A DNA stretch of 64,000 bases from Erythrobacter sp. EC-HK427 (GTDB taxonomy: Bacteria; Pseudomonadota; Alphaproteobacteria; Sphingomonadales; Sphingomonadaceae), in contig NZ_LR701479.1 in the NCBI RefSeq assembly GCF_902498745.1, forward strand, positions 2,683,060 to 2,747,059. The letters are read 5' to 3'. The position numbers and the translations under genes are program-made. The notes beneath the pieces were generated by a model. The model worked only from the letters and a program-made list of their open reading frames with translations. It searched no databases and was not told the origin of the DNA. Positions 1 to 8,747 of this stretch are shown one piece after another; the first letter of the stretch is position 1; each line of letters opens with the position of its first letter.

Positions 1-3000
1 GCCAAGCTGAGTTGCAGCGGAAAGGTTCGCATGGCCATGGCTGGCGACCGGCGTCGCGCCGGTTTGCGAGAAGGCGGCTGCGCTCCCGCCCGTTGTGTCC
101 AGATCGGCCGTTGTCGCAGAACCGCTATCGATATGCAGACGGTTGACCGCAGAAAGCGTCGCACTTGTCACATTGAGTTCGCGAATAGTCAGACTGTCAA
201 TTCCGCTTCCGACCACGCTGGCTGCGTCAAGCTGGCCTATCTCTCCCGTTCCTGTAACTGCCAAAGTCACCGTGCCGACAGCATCGATGATCGACCCGCC
301 GTTTAGCGCCGTCCAGCCGATGGCGAGACCCGTTACCGAACCATCCAACGCATCGACGGTAAGATTGCCCGAAGTGGTTTCGAGATCTCCAATACGAATA
401 TCGCCAGTGGCTGCATCAATATCCGCTGACCCGGCAGAGAAATCACGGACGATCAGGCCGTCCTCGCGGTCTCCGGCGAGAGAAGGCCCGGAGAGGTCGG
501 TGGAGGTGATGGTAACATCGCCTCCAGCGAACAAGCCGTTGTTCAAGATCACTTCATCCCCGGCCGTGATACTCACATTACCAGCCACCGGATTGAGCGG
601 GTCAATGCTACTTGTGGAAACCTGCGCAAGGTCTGCGTTTCCACCCGCAGAGATCGAGATATCTCCGCCGTTTGTGAGGATCGACGTGTCCGAGGTGACA
701 TTTCCGCTGCCGCCGGTTGCTATCGCGATGCCAAGATTGGCGCCAGTGACTTCGGCTTCATCAACCTGAATGTTGCCGCTATTGCTCCGAAGGGAAAGCG
801 CCAGCGCGGTGGTAATCTCTCCGATTGTGATGTTGCCCTGCGTGAAGGGATTGATGCCGTCGGTCAGATCGAGGCTGAGGCCCGTAATGCTGTCCGCCTC
901 GAAATTGCCCCCCAGCACCACGGTGATCGCCGAAGGATCAAGCGGGGAGCCGCCAAGTAGGGTGATATTACCGTTAGCATTGGGCCGGATGTCCCCGGTG
1001 GCGGTAAGCGTAATCCCTTCCGCGCCCATCCCGTCACTATTCGACTGCAATGTCAGGTTGCCGCGGAAGATAATCGCACCGCCGGTAGCTTCGATATCGA
1101 CGAAGCCGGTCGCCTGCTGCGAGCGCGTCTGCGAATTCTGGCCCAGAGTGACCGAGACGCCCTGCACAATCAGGTTGCCATCGATGTCGAAATTGTTGGG
1201 CAGGACAATATCGCCGCCGATAAACACCTGATCGCCGACGACATTGTTGAGATCGCCAATATTTTGTTGTTGCGCCGCGATTGCCAATCGCTGCCCAGTC
1301 AAATTGATGCAAGATGCGATCAGCGGAACGCAGCTGCGCTGGCCCATGGTCTGCTCGGTCGAAACGAGTGCGCCGCCCAGAAATGTCCCCTCGGCGACGA
1401 AATCGACCGACGACGCAGTGCCCGGCGCCGGGACGGCAAAATCGTCATCCGCCAGCACGAATGTCGCATGGTCGCTGTCTGCGGTGCCGGGGGAGAGGAA
1501 AGTGACCGAGTCAAAAGTAACCGTGCCGTTGCCCGTCACCGGAGCCATCAGCACAATGTCATCGCCCGCGAACACGTCACCCACGGTCACATCGCCGCCA
1601 ACCGAACGCACCGCCACATCGTTGCCTGCCGACAGCGTCTGCGGCGCATTGCCCGCACCGATATCGCCGCCTGCATACAGGCCGATGCTGCCAGCTCCCG
1701 GTTCGCCCATACCAAGCGTCGTCAGCGCGCCGTCAAGATCGATGGTGCCGGTGGCGGTCACTTCGATATTCGCGCCATCCGTGCGCAAAGTGCCGGCGTC
1801 AACATCGCCATCCCGGGCAACGATATCGAGAGCATTGGTGGTGCTGACATCGCCCAGCGTTATGTTGTCCGCCGTGAGCGGGACTCCCACGGAGCTGCCG
1901 AGCGTCGTCGCATTGACGTTGCCCAGCTCTAGATCGTCATCCGCGCCGACGCTGAAAAAGGCCGCCCCTGTTGGCGCGGCATTGCCGGGATTGACGTCTC
2001 CGCCGGTGATGCTGCCATTTGTCGACGCGACCACAATGTCGCTATCCGATGCCAAACTTGAGAAGGAAATGGCATTCGTTGCCAAAGCATCAATCAACGA
2101 GCCGCCTACGACCGAGCCCACCGCGATAGAATTCGCTGTAAGCACCACAGTCCCCTGGGTGCTGATATTGCCGCCGCCGATAATATTGGCCGCATTTGCG
2201 TTCACGTCCACAGTGCCGAACTGGGACGTCATGCTAGCAACCGAGACATCTCCGGTCGAAGAGATGCGGATGCCGTTCGTGATATCGAGGTCTCCTGCCG
2301 TCAATCCATTGACCGTCAGGAAGAGCGGGGTGGCGGAGGTTTCGATGCCTGTCGCGGTGACATCACCGAGGGCGATCTCGCCAGGTGCCGTTAACGAAAC
2401 CGTCGCCGCTCGCGTCGAATTGTTACCGATAGAAGTTGTTGTGGCGTTGAAATCGATATCATCGCCTGCTTGCAGCGCCACATCGCCAGGTGTGACGATA
2501 CTTGTGTTCTGTACGCCCACATCACTTGTCGCCGTAATGGCCACAAGGCCATCGGCAGCAAGCGCTGCTCCGTTGATGAAGACGTTGTAATCGGAGACAA
2601 TCGAGATTCCACCCTGCTCGCTCACCAAGGTGCGGGTTTCCCCTGCATTGGCGGCGGTGCCGTTGCCAGGCCCGGTAATAACGATATTTGCTCGGGTTCC
2701 CGCGTCATTGGTAATGGTCGCAGTATCGGTGCCAGACGTTGCCGCAGTCGCGGTTGCGAGCACGACGCGACCATTGACCGCTGTTGCGGTCAGTGTCGCA
2801 TTGCTGTTGATGTTGAGAATGGCCCTGGTCAGATTTCCGGTTCCGCCCGCCGCCGCAACAACCGAATTGCCGGTCACATCGCCTGCAATGGTGATGCCCG
2901 AATTGTTCTGGTTCAGCCGAACGCCTTCCAGAATGGTGAAGGATAGCGGACTGTTGATATCGCCAAACGTCACTTCCCTCGCGCCGACCAACACCACATC

Positions 3001-3660
3001 GCCATTGTCCGCCGTGATCGCACCATTGAGCGTAATCCGCTCCGACAGCAGAACGACATTCCCGGTGGTCGAATTCAGGCTCGCCCCGCCTTGGATATTG
3101 ATCCGGCGGAAGGAATTGCCATTGCGGTCAAAGGTTACGCCCGGCGTTGCCGTGCCGAGTTCCAACAACAGCTGGGCATCATTGCCGGTGAACGGGAGTG
3201 TGCTCAAAAGCAGGCTTGCGCCACTGAACACGCCGCTGGAACCGAACGTGATCCCGTCCTGATTGACCAGCCACAGATGGATATTGTCCTGCGCAGTCAG
3301 CGTGCCGTAGATTTCCGAAAGATTGGCACCATTGCCATTCGATAGAACACGGTTGACCGCCGTATACTGCGTAACAAGATCGGTTGCGGTGACGAAATTG
3401 ACGGTCGCGTCCTCGCCGATGCTAAAGCTGTTCCAGCGGATAACATCGTCCGAATCCTGCAATGTCACCGTCATCGTGTTGGTCATGGCGTTGGTGTTCA
3501 CCGTTGCACCATTCGCCGCCCCATCGAAGTCGGGAAGCTGGTCAACCGCCGGCTGCGCGAGTGCTGGCGCGCCCCAAACGCACAGAGCTGTGCCGATCAA
3601 CAAGCCGGGCCGCAGCCGCCGGGTCAGAAACCGCATTGCGCTCGATGTGTCTTGGGCCAT
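1..3660 (-). CDS. TpsA-type filamentous haemagglutinin-like exoprotein (3' end off window)
   Basis: Secreted partner of a two-partner secretion system. The frame opens at an ATG whose A is also the last base of the upstream tpsB TGA (TGATG), so the two are translationally coupled, and it stays open for all 1220 visible codons. Residues 1-35 are a long signal peptide ending in ALA. Residues about 50-170 match the haemagglutination/TPS domain: an NRV motif, then IYGTL and the segment LWLVNQDGITFG typical of the secretion domain. The rest is a low-complexity beta-helix-like region rich in G, N, T, D, V and A with recurring GDV and ITG motifs. Expected role: surface or released adhesin; the cargo function cannot be told because the C-terminus is missing. 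Long open frames on the opposite strand are compositional shadows. Confidence 0.88.
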   Translation of the reverse strand, partial: MAQDTSSAMRFLTRRLRPGLLIGTALCVWGAPALAQPAVDQLPDFDGAANGATVNTNAMTNTMTVTLQDSDDVIRWNSFSIGEDATVNFVTATDLVTQYTAVNRVLSNGNGANLSEIYGTLTAQDNIHLWLVNQDGITFGSSGVFSGASLLLSTLPFTGNDAQLLLELGTATPGVTFDRNGNSFRRINIQGGASLNSTTGNVVLLSERITLNGAITADNGDVVLVGAREVTFGDINSPLSFTILEGVRLNQNNSGITIAGDVTGNSVVAAAGGTGNLTRAILNINSNATLTATAVNGRVVLATATAATSGTDTATITNDAGTRANIVITGPGNGTAANAGETRTLVSEQGGISIVSDYNVFINGAALAADGLVAITATSDVGVQNTSIVTPGDVALQAGDDIDFNATTTSIGNNSTRAATVSLTAPGEIALGDVTATGIETSATPLFLTVNGLTAGDLDITNGIRISSTGDVSVASMTSQFGTVDVNANAANIIGGGNISTQGTVVLTANSIAVGSVVGGSLIDALATNAISFSSLASDSDIVVASTNGSITGGDVNPGNAAPTGAAFFSVGADDDLELGNVNATTLGSSVGVPLTADNITLGDVSTTNALDIVARDGDVDAGTLRTDGANIEVTATGTIDLDGALTTLGMGEPGAGSIGLYAGGDIGAGNAPQTLSAGNDVAVRSVGGDVTVGDVFAGDDIVLMAPVTGNGTVTFDSVTFLSPGTADSDHATFVLADDDFAVPAPGTASSVDFVAEGTFLGGALVSTEQTMGQRSCVPLIASCINLTGQRLAIAAQQQNIGDLNNVVGDQVFIGGDIVLPNNFDIDGNLIVQGVSVTLGQNSQTRSQQATGFVDIEATGGAIIFRGNLTLQSNSDGMGAEGITLTATGDIRPNANGNITLLGGSPLDPSAITVVLGGNFEADSITGLSLDLTDGINPFTQGNITIGEITTALALSLRSNSGNIQVDEAEVTGANLGIAIATGGSGNVTSDTSILTNGGDISISAGGNADLAQVSTSSIDPLNPVAGNVSITAGDEVILNNGLFAGGDVTITSTDLSGPSLAGDREDGLIVRDFSAGSADIDAATGDIRIGDLETTSGNLTVDALDGSVTGLAIGWTALNGGSIIDAVGTVTLAVTGTGEIGQLDAASVVGSGIDSLTIRELNVTSATLSAVNRLHIDSGSATTADLDTTGGSAAAFSQTGATPVASHGHANLSAATQLG

Positions 3661-5405
3661 CAGTTGATCCCCCACGGATAGAAACGGGTAGAAAGAGTGA
3701 GCAGGAAACGCGCCGGTGGCGGCTCATCATCGGTGCTGAGCGCTGGATCCTGCGGTGCGGCATAATAGGCTTCGAGCGACAGGCGGCCGGGCAGCAGAAC
3801 GCGCACGCCCCCGCCGAGCGACGTCAACTCGCGCCCCGTCTCAACCGATCCGGCATCGAGATTGTCGATCCGTACCCAGTCATAAAAGCCGAGCAGCTCG
3901 ATCCGCGCATTTTGCCCCACCGGAATGCCGATCGAAGGCTGGATGCGGCCCGCCAGCACGCGGTCGCCCGAATTGGCCCCCGGATCATAGCCACGGCCAT
4001 AGGTGAAATTGCCGAGCGTCCATTCCTCCAGATTGAGAAGCGGTTCGTTGGTCCATTGCCCGAAGGCACCGAACTCAAGCGCCAGCGGCCCGGCCACCTG
4101 CACTTCGCCTTGCACTTCTGCCCGCGCGACAAAAGCGGCGGGATCACCGTCAAAACGGCTGGGCGAAAAGCGGCCATTGGGTTGCCCCCGCACGCTCGAT
4201 CCAAGGAACTCAAAGCCCTTGCGCAGCTCGATATAGCCGGAAATCCGGTGGCCGCCGCCGCTCAGCAGCGGCTGGTAATAGTCCGCCTGCGCCCGCGCAT
4301 AGAACACGCGCAGATCGTCCTTGGAGAATGGCACGTCCTGTCCGCCGGATTCGATCAGTGTGCGCTGCTGGAGAAATTCGAAGCCACCCGACGCCAGCAC
4401 GTTGAAATTGACCGAGCGCACCAGCTGCTGCTGCACTTCGACACCGGCAATGATCGAGCGTGAACGCAGCGTCAGATTCTCGATATCGGGCACCGACCAG
4501 GCCATCGAACCACGCAACTCTGCGCGCAGCCCGTTGTCGTTAAGCGCGAAATCGTGACTTGCCTGGAACACCCGGATTTCGTCAAATTCCAGCGAGTTGG
4601 AATAGGTGAGCACCGTGCGGTCGGACATTCCCGTCAGCCCGTAGGCTTCGCCGCGAACGGTGGCGACCCAGCGCCCGAGCTGTTCCGAACCATAGTTCTG
4701 GATATTGGCAATCGCCTGGAAACGCCGGGTCTGCACGTTGAGAATGCCAATGACATTGCCCGGCACTCCGTCGCGCGCCGGACTGATCGACATGGTGATA
4801 TCGACCCCCGGAATATCGCCTGCAGCAAGCAGCGCCCGTTCGATCTCGCGGCGGTTCAGCGTCGGCAGCGCCTGCAAGGCAAGCGCCCGCTCGCGAATGG
4901 TGTCCTCGAACCCGCCAACATCGCCCACTACCCGCATTTCGGTGAAGCGCGCCGAGACAATCCGCAAGGTCAGCACGCCGTCGGCAATCTCTTGCGCGGG
5001 GATTTGCGCGAGCGCGATATAGCCTGCCGCTTCCAGACGCTGGTTCACCGCATCGCGGATATCGCAAACAACCGAAACGGGCCTCTCGCCCTGCGGCGGT
5101 GTGCTGAGCGGCTCCAACAATTGCAGTATGTCGGCGGGTGGAGACGAACCACGCTCGTTGCCCTCGAACACCACCGCCGTGAGCGTGACCGGCACGGTGG
5201 AATCGTCGAGCGCGCAGGGCAGATCTTCAAGCCCGCCCTCAGTTCGTACGCGCATATCGCCGCGATCCAGCTGGTCTGGCCGGGGGTCAACTTGTTCGCG
5301 TCCGGGAAGCGCGGGGCCCGGATCAGGCACCGATTGCGCAGCCGCATGGCTTGCCGGAAAGACGACACAAGCAAATAGTGCCGCGAAGCGTAAATTACGC
5401 CGCAT
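3660..5405 (-). CDS. TpsB outer-membrane transporter (ShlB/FhaC/HecB family)
   Basis: Outer-membrane transporter that exports the neighbouring TpsA. I start at the ATG at 5405 (581 aa) because it follows a GGGGGGAG ribosome-binding site and begins a clean signal peptide ending SHAAAQ; an upstream in-frame ATG at 5444 would bury that peptide. After the signal come a proline-rich linker (about 25-70), two POTRA-like repeats (about 70-150 and 150-235; the first contains a Cys-Asp-Ile stretch and the AAGY helix typical of POTRA_2) and a 16-strand-type barrel to the C-terminus, whose last residues (STRFYPWGIN) contain an aromatic terminal strand. It is upstream of and overlaps tpsA, the usual tpsB-tpsA order. 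No other secretion genes are adjacent. Confidence 0.92.
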   Translation of the reverse strand: MRRNLRFAALFACVVFPASHAAAQSVPDPGPALPGREQVDPRPDQLDRGDMRVRTEGGLEDLPCALDDSTVPVTLTAVVFEGNERGSSPPADILQLLEPLSTPPQGERPVSVVCDIRDAVNQRLEAAGYIALAQIPAQEIADGVLTLRIVSARFTEMRVVGDVGGFEDTIRERALALQALPTLNRREIERALLAAGDIPGVDITMSISPARDGVPGNVIGILNVQTRRFQAIANIQNYGSEQLGRWVATVRGEAYGLTGMSDRTVLTYSNSLEFDEIRVFQASHDFALNDNGLRAELRGSMAWSVPDIENLTLRSRSIIAGVEVQQQLVRSVNFNVLASGGFEFLQQRTLIESGGQDVPFSKDDLRVFYARAQADYYQPLLSGGGHRISGYIELRKGFEFLGSSVRGQPNGRFSPSRFDGDPAAFVARAEVQGEVQVAGPLALEFGAFGQWTNEPLLNLEEWTLGNFTYGRGYDPGANSGDRVLAGRIQPSIGIPVGQNARIELLGFYDWVRIDNLDAGSVETGRELTSLGGGVRVLLPGRLSLEAYYAAPQDPALSTDDEPPPARFLLTLSTRFYPWGIN

Positions 5406-5762
5406 ACACTCCCCCCAAATGATTTGCGACAATCCCGACTCCAAAGCCGATCTTGTCAGTGGGAGAGGCTATGGGCGCAGTTGTTAGGAGTCAAGAAACC
5501 ATAATTTCAAAGGGATTTTGGCAACGAAATGACAAGAGCTACCACTGCTCCGCCAAAATCCGCACGAAAGCACGGATTGCAGGGTCCCGACTTGCGGTGC
5601 CGATCAACCATCAAATTCGGTGAAATGGTAGCGGAGGAGGGACTCGAACCCCCGACACCCGGATTGTGATCGCCACAAGCGGACTGCCGGCTTGTGAACC
5701 AGTTGTAGACAATCCGCTTCATTTATCCAATTGCTAGCCCAAGTCGAGATAGGGAGGCAGGG
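5406..5762. other. Intergenic region with a degenerate tRNA fragment
   Basis: This stretch of about 357 bases separates the divergent tpsB and dipeptidase genes. It holds the partial tRNA-Met copy starting at 5626. I see no convincing gene; the short frame on the minus strand here is the reading through the tRNA fragment. Promoters for both flanking genes should lie here, but no clear -35/-10 pair stands out. Confidence 0.6.
5626..5676 (-). repeat. Degenerate third copy of tRNA-Met 3' part (att remnant)
   Basis: The first 33 bases equal the 3' end of the tRNA-Met gene at 17719 (CCA, acceptor 3' strand, whole T arm). Matches then become patchy through the anticodon arm (GTG where the tRNA complement has ATG) and stop. 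The anticodon stem cannot pair and there is no D arm or 5' acceptor strand, so it is not a functional tRNA. It is best read as an older or diverged attachment site. Confidence 0.7.
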
Positions 5763-6878
5763 ATGTGGTCACGAAGGTCAATTTTGAGTGGGTCAGCAAT
5801 AGCGATAGGCATCTCTGCCATGCCGACAGGCGCAAATGCGTTCCTTCAGGACGATTTCGCAGACGCCATCATAATCGACGGCTTGGACGATGTTTTCAAT
5901 CCTTATGCACCGGAAGGACAGACACGATTAACGGATCGCGCTTGGCAAGAAGCGGTCGCCACCGGGATCACGGCTCTACGTATCACCATGAGGCCTGTCG
6001 GTAACGGCGATGGCACATGGGAAAGTTTCGAAAGAAGCGCCGAGTTCCAGACCGGCAGGATAATGGCCAACCCTGATCGATTCATGAAAGTCGATAAGGC
6101 GGATGACATTCGTGCGGCCAAACGCGAAGGCAAGATCGCCCTCATCTGGGGCACACAGGACACGATCATGATCGGCGCCGATCTGGACCGGGTGCAAAGA
6201 ATGCGCGAAATGGGCGTGCGGCAGGTGCAGCTCACATACAACCTGCGCAATCTCGCCGGGGATGGCGCGCTTGAAGAAGCTGATGGCGGCATATCACGGC
6301 TTGGCTATGATATAGTCGATGCTGTCGAAGCCAACCGGATGCTGATCGATTTTTCACACGGCGGCCAGAACACCATGCGTCAGGGCGCCTTGCACGCGAA
6401 ACTTCCCACGATCAGTCACACAGGTGCGATGGCGATCCATCCCCATCCGCGCCACGTAGACGATGAGACGATACGTGCGGTTGCCGACAAAGGTGGAACT
6501 GTCGGGGTCTATATGCTCCCTTATCTGGGCCCTGATCCAGTGCCCAGCGGAGAACTGCTGCTACGCCATATCGAGCATATCGCCAATGTGGGGGGTGAGG
6601 ATTGCGTCACTCTGGGAACAGACAATGATCTGCTTCCGCTCAACATGAACGAAGAGCAGCGTGAGGCCCTTCGTCAATATCTACGCGAACGGATCGCAAG
6701 CGGGGTCGCTGCACCAGGTGAAACCGAGGACTTCATGCCCATGGTCCCGGATTACAATCATCTTGATGTTTACCGACAAATTGCCCGCGATTTGATGGCG
6801 AGGGGATGGGCCCGCGCACAGGCAGAGAAATTACTCGGAGCGAATCTTTTGCGTGTTTATCGCGAGGGATTCGGCTGA
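5763..6878 (+). CDS. M19 (renal dipeptidase-like) protein, Tat-exported, atypical active site
   Basis: 371-aa member of the membrane dipeptidase (peptidase M19) family. Residues 3-9 (SRRSILSG) followed by a hydrophobic stretch look like a twin-arginine signal peptide, so it should act in the periplasm. Recognisable family blocks: DFSH (197-199 plus G), ISHTG (H219) and LGTDND (284-289), carrying the two histidines and the aspartate of the second half of the site. However, the family's DGHND motif reads DGLDD (39-43), so the first zinc-ligand histidine is Leu41, and the bridging glutamate region (IGxEGG in the family) reads WGTQDT (129-134). It may be a divergent hydrolase or an inactive homologue. 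It sits alone between two att-like copies. Confidence 0.82.
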   Translation: MWSRRSILSGSAIAIGISAMPTGANAFLQDDFADAIIIDGLDDVFNPYAPEGQTRLTDRAWQEAVATGITALRITMRPVGNGDGTWESFERSAEFQTGRIMANPDRFMKVDKADDIRAAKREGKIALIWGTQDTIMIGADLDRVQRMREMGVRQVQLTYNLRNLAGDGALEEADGGISRLGYDIVDAVEANRMLIDFSHGGQNTMRQGALHAKLPTISHTGAMAIHPHPRHVDDETIRAVADKGGTVGVYMLPYLGPDPVPSGELLLRHIEHIANVGGEDCVTLGTDNDLLPLNMNEEQREALRQYLRERIASGVAAPGETEDFMPMVPDYNHLDVYRQIARDLMARGWARAQAEKLLGANLLRVYREGFG

Positions 6879-7005
6879 AGACAGCCTCGCGATGTTCGCG
6901 TCGCTGCCACACCAGCGGCTGCTCTCCACACCAAAGCCAGATATTGGCGCATCATGGCGGGCCAACCAAAAGTGGACCTTCCTCAGGTGAAGATATATGA
7001 GATCC

Positions 7006-7055
7006 TGGTAGCGGAGGAGGGACTCGAACCCCCGACACGCGGATTATGATTCCGC
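7006..7055. repeat. Distal attachment site (50-bp direct repeat)
   Basis: Fifty bases starting TGGTAGCGGAGGAGGGACTC and ending GATTCCGC are identical to 17719-17768 and diverge immediately on both sides. It is a truncated tRNA copy with no 5' half, which marks the left junction of the element. Confidence 0.92.
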
Positions 7056-7092
7056 CTATAGTCGGCGGATTTAGGCGGCTTGGGAAGGATCG

Positions 7093-7109
7093 TGTTGCAA
7101 TCTTGTTGC
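7093..7109 (-). promoter_or_regulatory. Putative integrase arm-type site (left)
   Basis: Minus-strand sequence GCAACAAGATTGCAACA, 37 bases inside the left repeat. It contains two TTGCAACA-like half units. The right end has GCAACAAGATGCAACA at 17642-17657 on the plus strand, one base shorter. Paired inverted copies near both ends suggest integrase arm binding; this is inferred from position and identity only. Confidence 0.5.
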
Positions 7110-7115
7110 AGAGGG

Positions 7116-7577
7116 TCATCGCAAAGCGGCGCGGCCTAGCTCACTAATCTCATCTTGTGCACGCTTCAAAAGCACGCTCACACCGTCATATGTTAGAAAC
7201 GCATCCTCATCCCGAAAATTCTCAATCTCATCGCGCAGTCTCGCAAGCGTCTGGTAAGTGGAGTCCGAAAGCACCAATCGTGACATGGCAATGCATTGGT
7301 CTAAATCACGTTTGGCGTCGCGATACCGACTTTGCAAAGCTAAAGCTTCCTGCGGATCGCGTTCAAAATCCCTGTAGGCCTCAATTACCCATTGATCGTT
7401 CACAAACTGCATTTCGCGCAACGCAGCCAAAATGCGGCTGTAAATTTGCAGTTTTTGCTCCCACTTTTTTTCCTGCTTAAACTTCGACACGGCCCAGCGC
7501 ACGGCAAGCCAAGCAATAAGCGCAGTCCCACCTAACTGCGAAAGGAGCTTCCCACCTTCAAATGCGAGCTGATCCAT
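7116..7577 (-). CDS. Small membrane-anchored helical protein, unknown function
   Basis: 153 aa. A single hydrophobic segment at about residues 15-28 (GGTALIAWLAVRWAV) is followed by a basic stretch and a long, charged, predicted helical region with heptad-like spacing. I recognise no catalytic motif. It begins 6 bases after the integrase stop on the same strand and is the last gene before the left repeat, so it is probably co-transcribed with the integrase. Cargo or accessory role unknown. Confidence 0.7.
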   Translation of the reverse strand: MDQLAFEGGKLLSQLGGTALIAWLAVRWAVSKFKQEKKWEQKLQIYSRILAALREMQFVNDQWVIEAYRDFERDPQEALALQSRYRDAKRDLDQCIAMSRLVLSDSTYQTLARLRDEIENFRDEDAFLTYDGVSVLLKRAQDEISELGRAALR

Positions 7578-7583
7578 TCGAAC

Positions 7584-8747
7584 TTACCCAAACAAATCCC
7601 GGCTGGCCAACATCGCCAGCTCGGCATCCCTCTCTTGGTCTGCCAGCAAATGCCCATAGGTATCAAGCGTTAGCTGGATGCTTTCGTGCCCGATCCAAAC
7701 CTGCAAGCGCTTCAGATCGATCTTGTTGGCAATCCAGCCGCTAGCGGCAGCGTGGCGCAAGGCGTGAAACCGATATTTACCGGTAACAATCGGATTGCCC
7801 TCATCATCCAATAGCGGCCTTCCGTTAGCGTCCAGTTTGGGCACAGCCAGCCCCGCTCTGACCTGCAAGGGGAAATACATTCGGCGCAGCACATTGTTGT
7901 GCCGCAATGCTGTTCCCGCGCTGCTAGGAAAGACCAGCCCGATAGTGGTGGGCTTGCATCGCAGTTTCCACCTAGTCAGCTCGACAACAAGTTGAGGCGG
8001 CAAGGGAATAGTGCGCCTCCCTGCCTCGCTCTTGGGCGAACCCAGAACGCCCCATTGATCGGCGCGCTGGCGGACAGTCAGCGTTCCCGCATTTAGGTCA
8101 ATATCGCGCCAGCATAACCCGCGAAGCTCCGATGATCGCAGCCCCGTGGTGATGGCAGTTAAGATGAAAGGCCGCTCATCATCGGTTGCCGCCTCAATCA
8201 TCTTTTTCAGATCGGCCCTCGCTGGCGGCTCGACCCGTTCGGCATCGCGCTTGGCCCTGCCCACCTTTACGTCCGATGCGACATTCTGGCTAATCGCGCC
8301 GATCTCCATGGCATTGCTCAGGATGGCCGAAAGTGCGCGAATGATCTTGCTGGCCATCGATCGGGATTTGACAGTCAGCAATTCCTGCCGCCACTCGATC
8401 ACTTGCGCCTTGGTCAGCTGGGAGAGCTTAAGCGCGCCTAATTTAGGCACGATATGCAAATTCGACAGCTCGCGGTAACGCTTGATTGTGCTGCGCTCTA
8501 AGCCGTTGGCATCGCCAGCGGCGATCCAAAGATCAGCTGCCACCGCTACGGTGATGCTATCGCGGTCATGGGTATGCCGACCCTGCCTGATCTCGTTTCG
8601 CGCGCGATCGGCATAATATTCAGCCTCTTTTTTAGTAGGAAACTGACGGGCGCGCCGCTTCCCATGCTGATCCTTGTAATCAACCAGCCAAGCGGTCTTT
8701 TTCTGGCCCTTGGGTGAAACCCATTCACGTTTGCGGATTGCTGTCAT
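7584..8747 (-). CDS. int: Tyrosine-family site-specific integrase
   Basis: 387 aa. Catalyses integration and excision at the 50-bp tRNA-Met core. An N-terminal arm-binding-like region (about 1-60, with GKRRARQFPTKKEAEYYA typical of phage integrases) is followed by a SAM-like core-binding domain (about 65-160) and the catalytic domain. The full catalytic set is visible: Arg204 (TGLRSSEL), Lys239, His328-x-x-Arg331 (HALRH), His354 (IGHES) and Tyr364 (DTYGHL). The start codon lies inside the end of the upstream regulator gene (23-bp overlap), so the two are co-translated. The gene is adjacent to the distal att copy rather than the tRNA. Confidence 0.96.
   Translation of the reverse strand: MTAIRKREWVSPKGQKKTAWLVDYKDQHGKRRARQFPTKKEAEYYADRARNEIRQGRHTHDRDSITVAVAADLWIAAGDANGLERSTIKRYRELSNLHIVPKLGALKLSQLTKAQVIEWRQELLTVKSRSMASKIIRALSAILSNAMEIGAISQNVASDVKVGRAKRDAERVEPPARADLKKMIEAATDDERPFILTAITTGLRSSELRGLCWRDIDLNAGTLTVRQRADQWGVLGSPKSEAGRRTIPLPPQLVVELTRWKLRCKPTTIGLVFPSSAGTALRHNNVLRRMYFPLQVRAGLAVPKLDANGRPLLDDEGNPIVTGKYRFHALRHAAASGWIANKIDLKRLQVWIGHESIQLTLDTYGHLLADQERDAELAMLASRDLFG

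Noticed and set aside
95-3262. Several long plus-strand open frames rich in Ser, Pro, Thr and Val
   Set aside because: They are antisense to the repetitive tpsA gene; codon bias on the minus strand keeps the complement open. They have no ribosome-binding sites or family features.
5626-5720. A second functional tRNA gene
   Set aside because: Only the 3' half is tRNA-like; the anticodon stem cannot pair and the D arm and 5' acceptor strand are missing.
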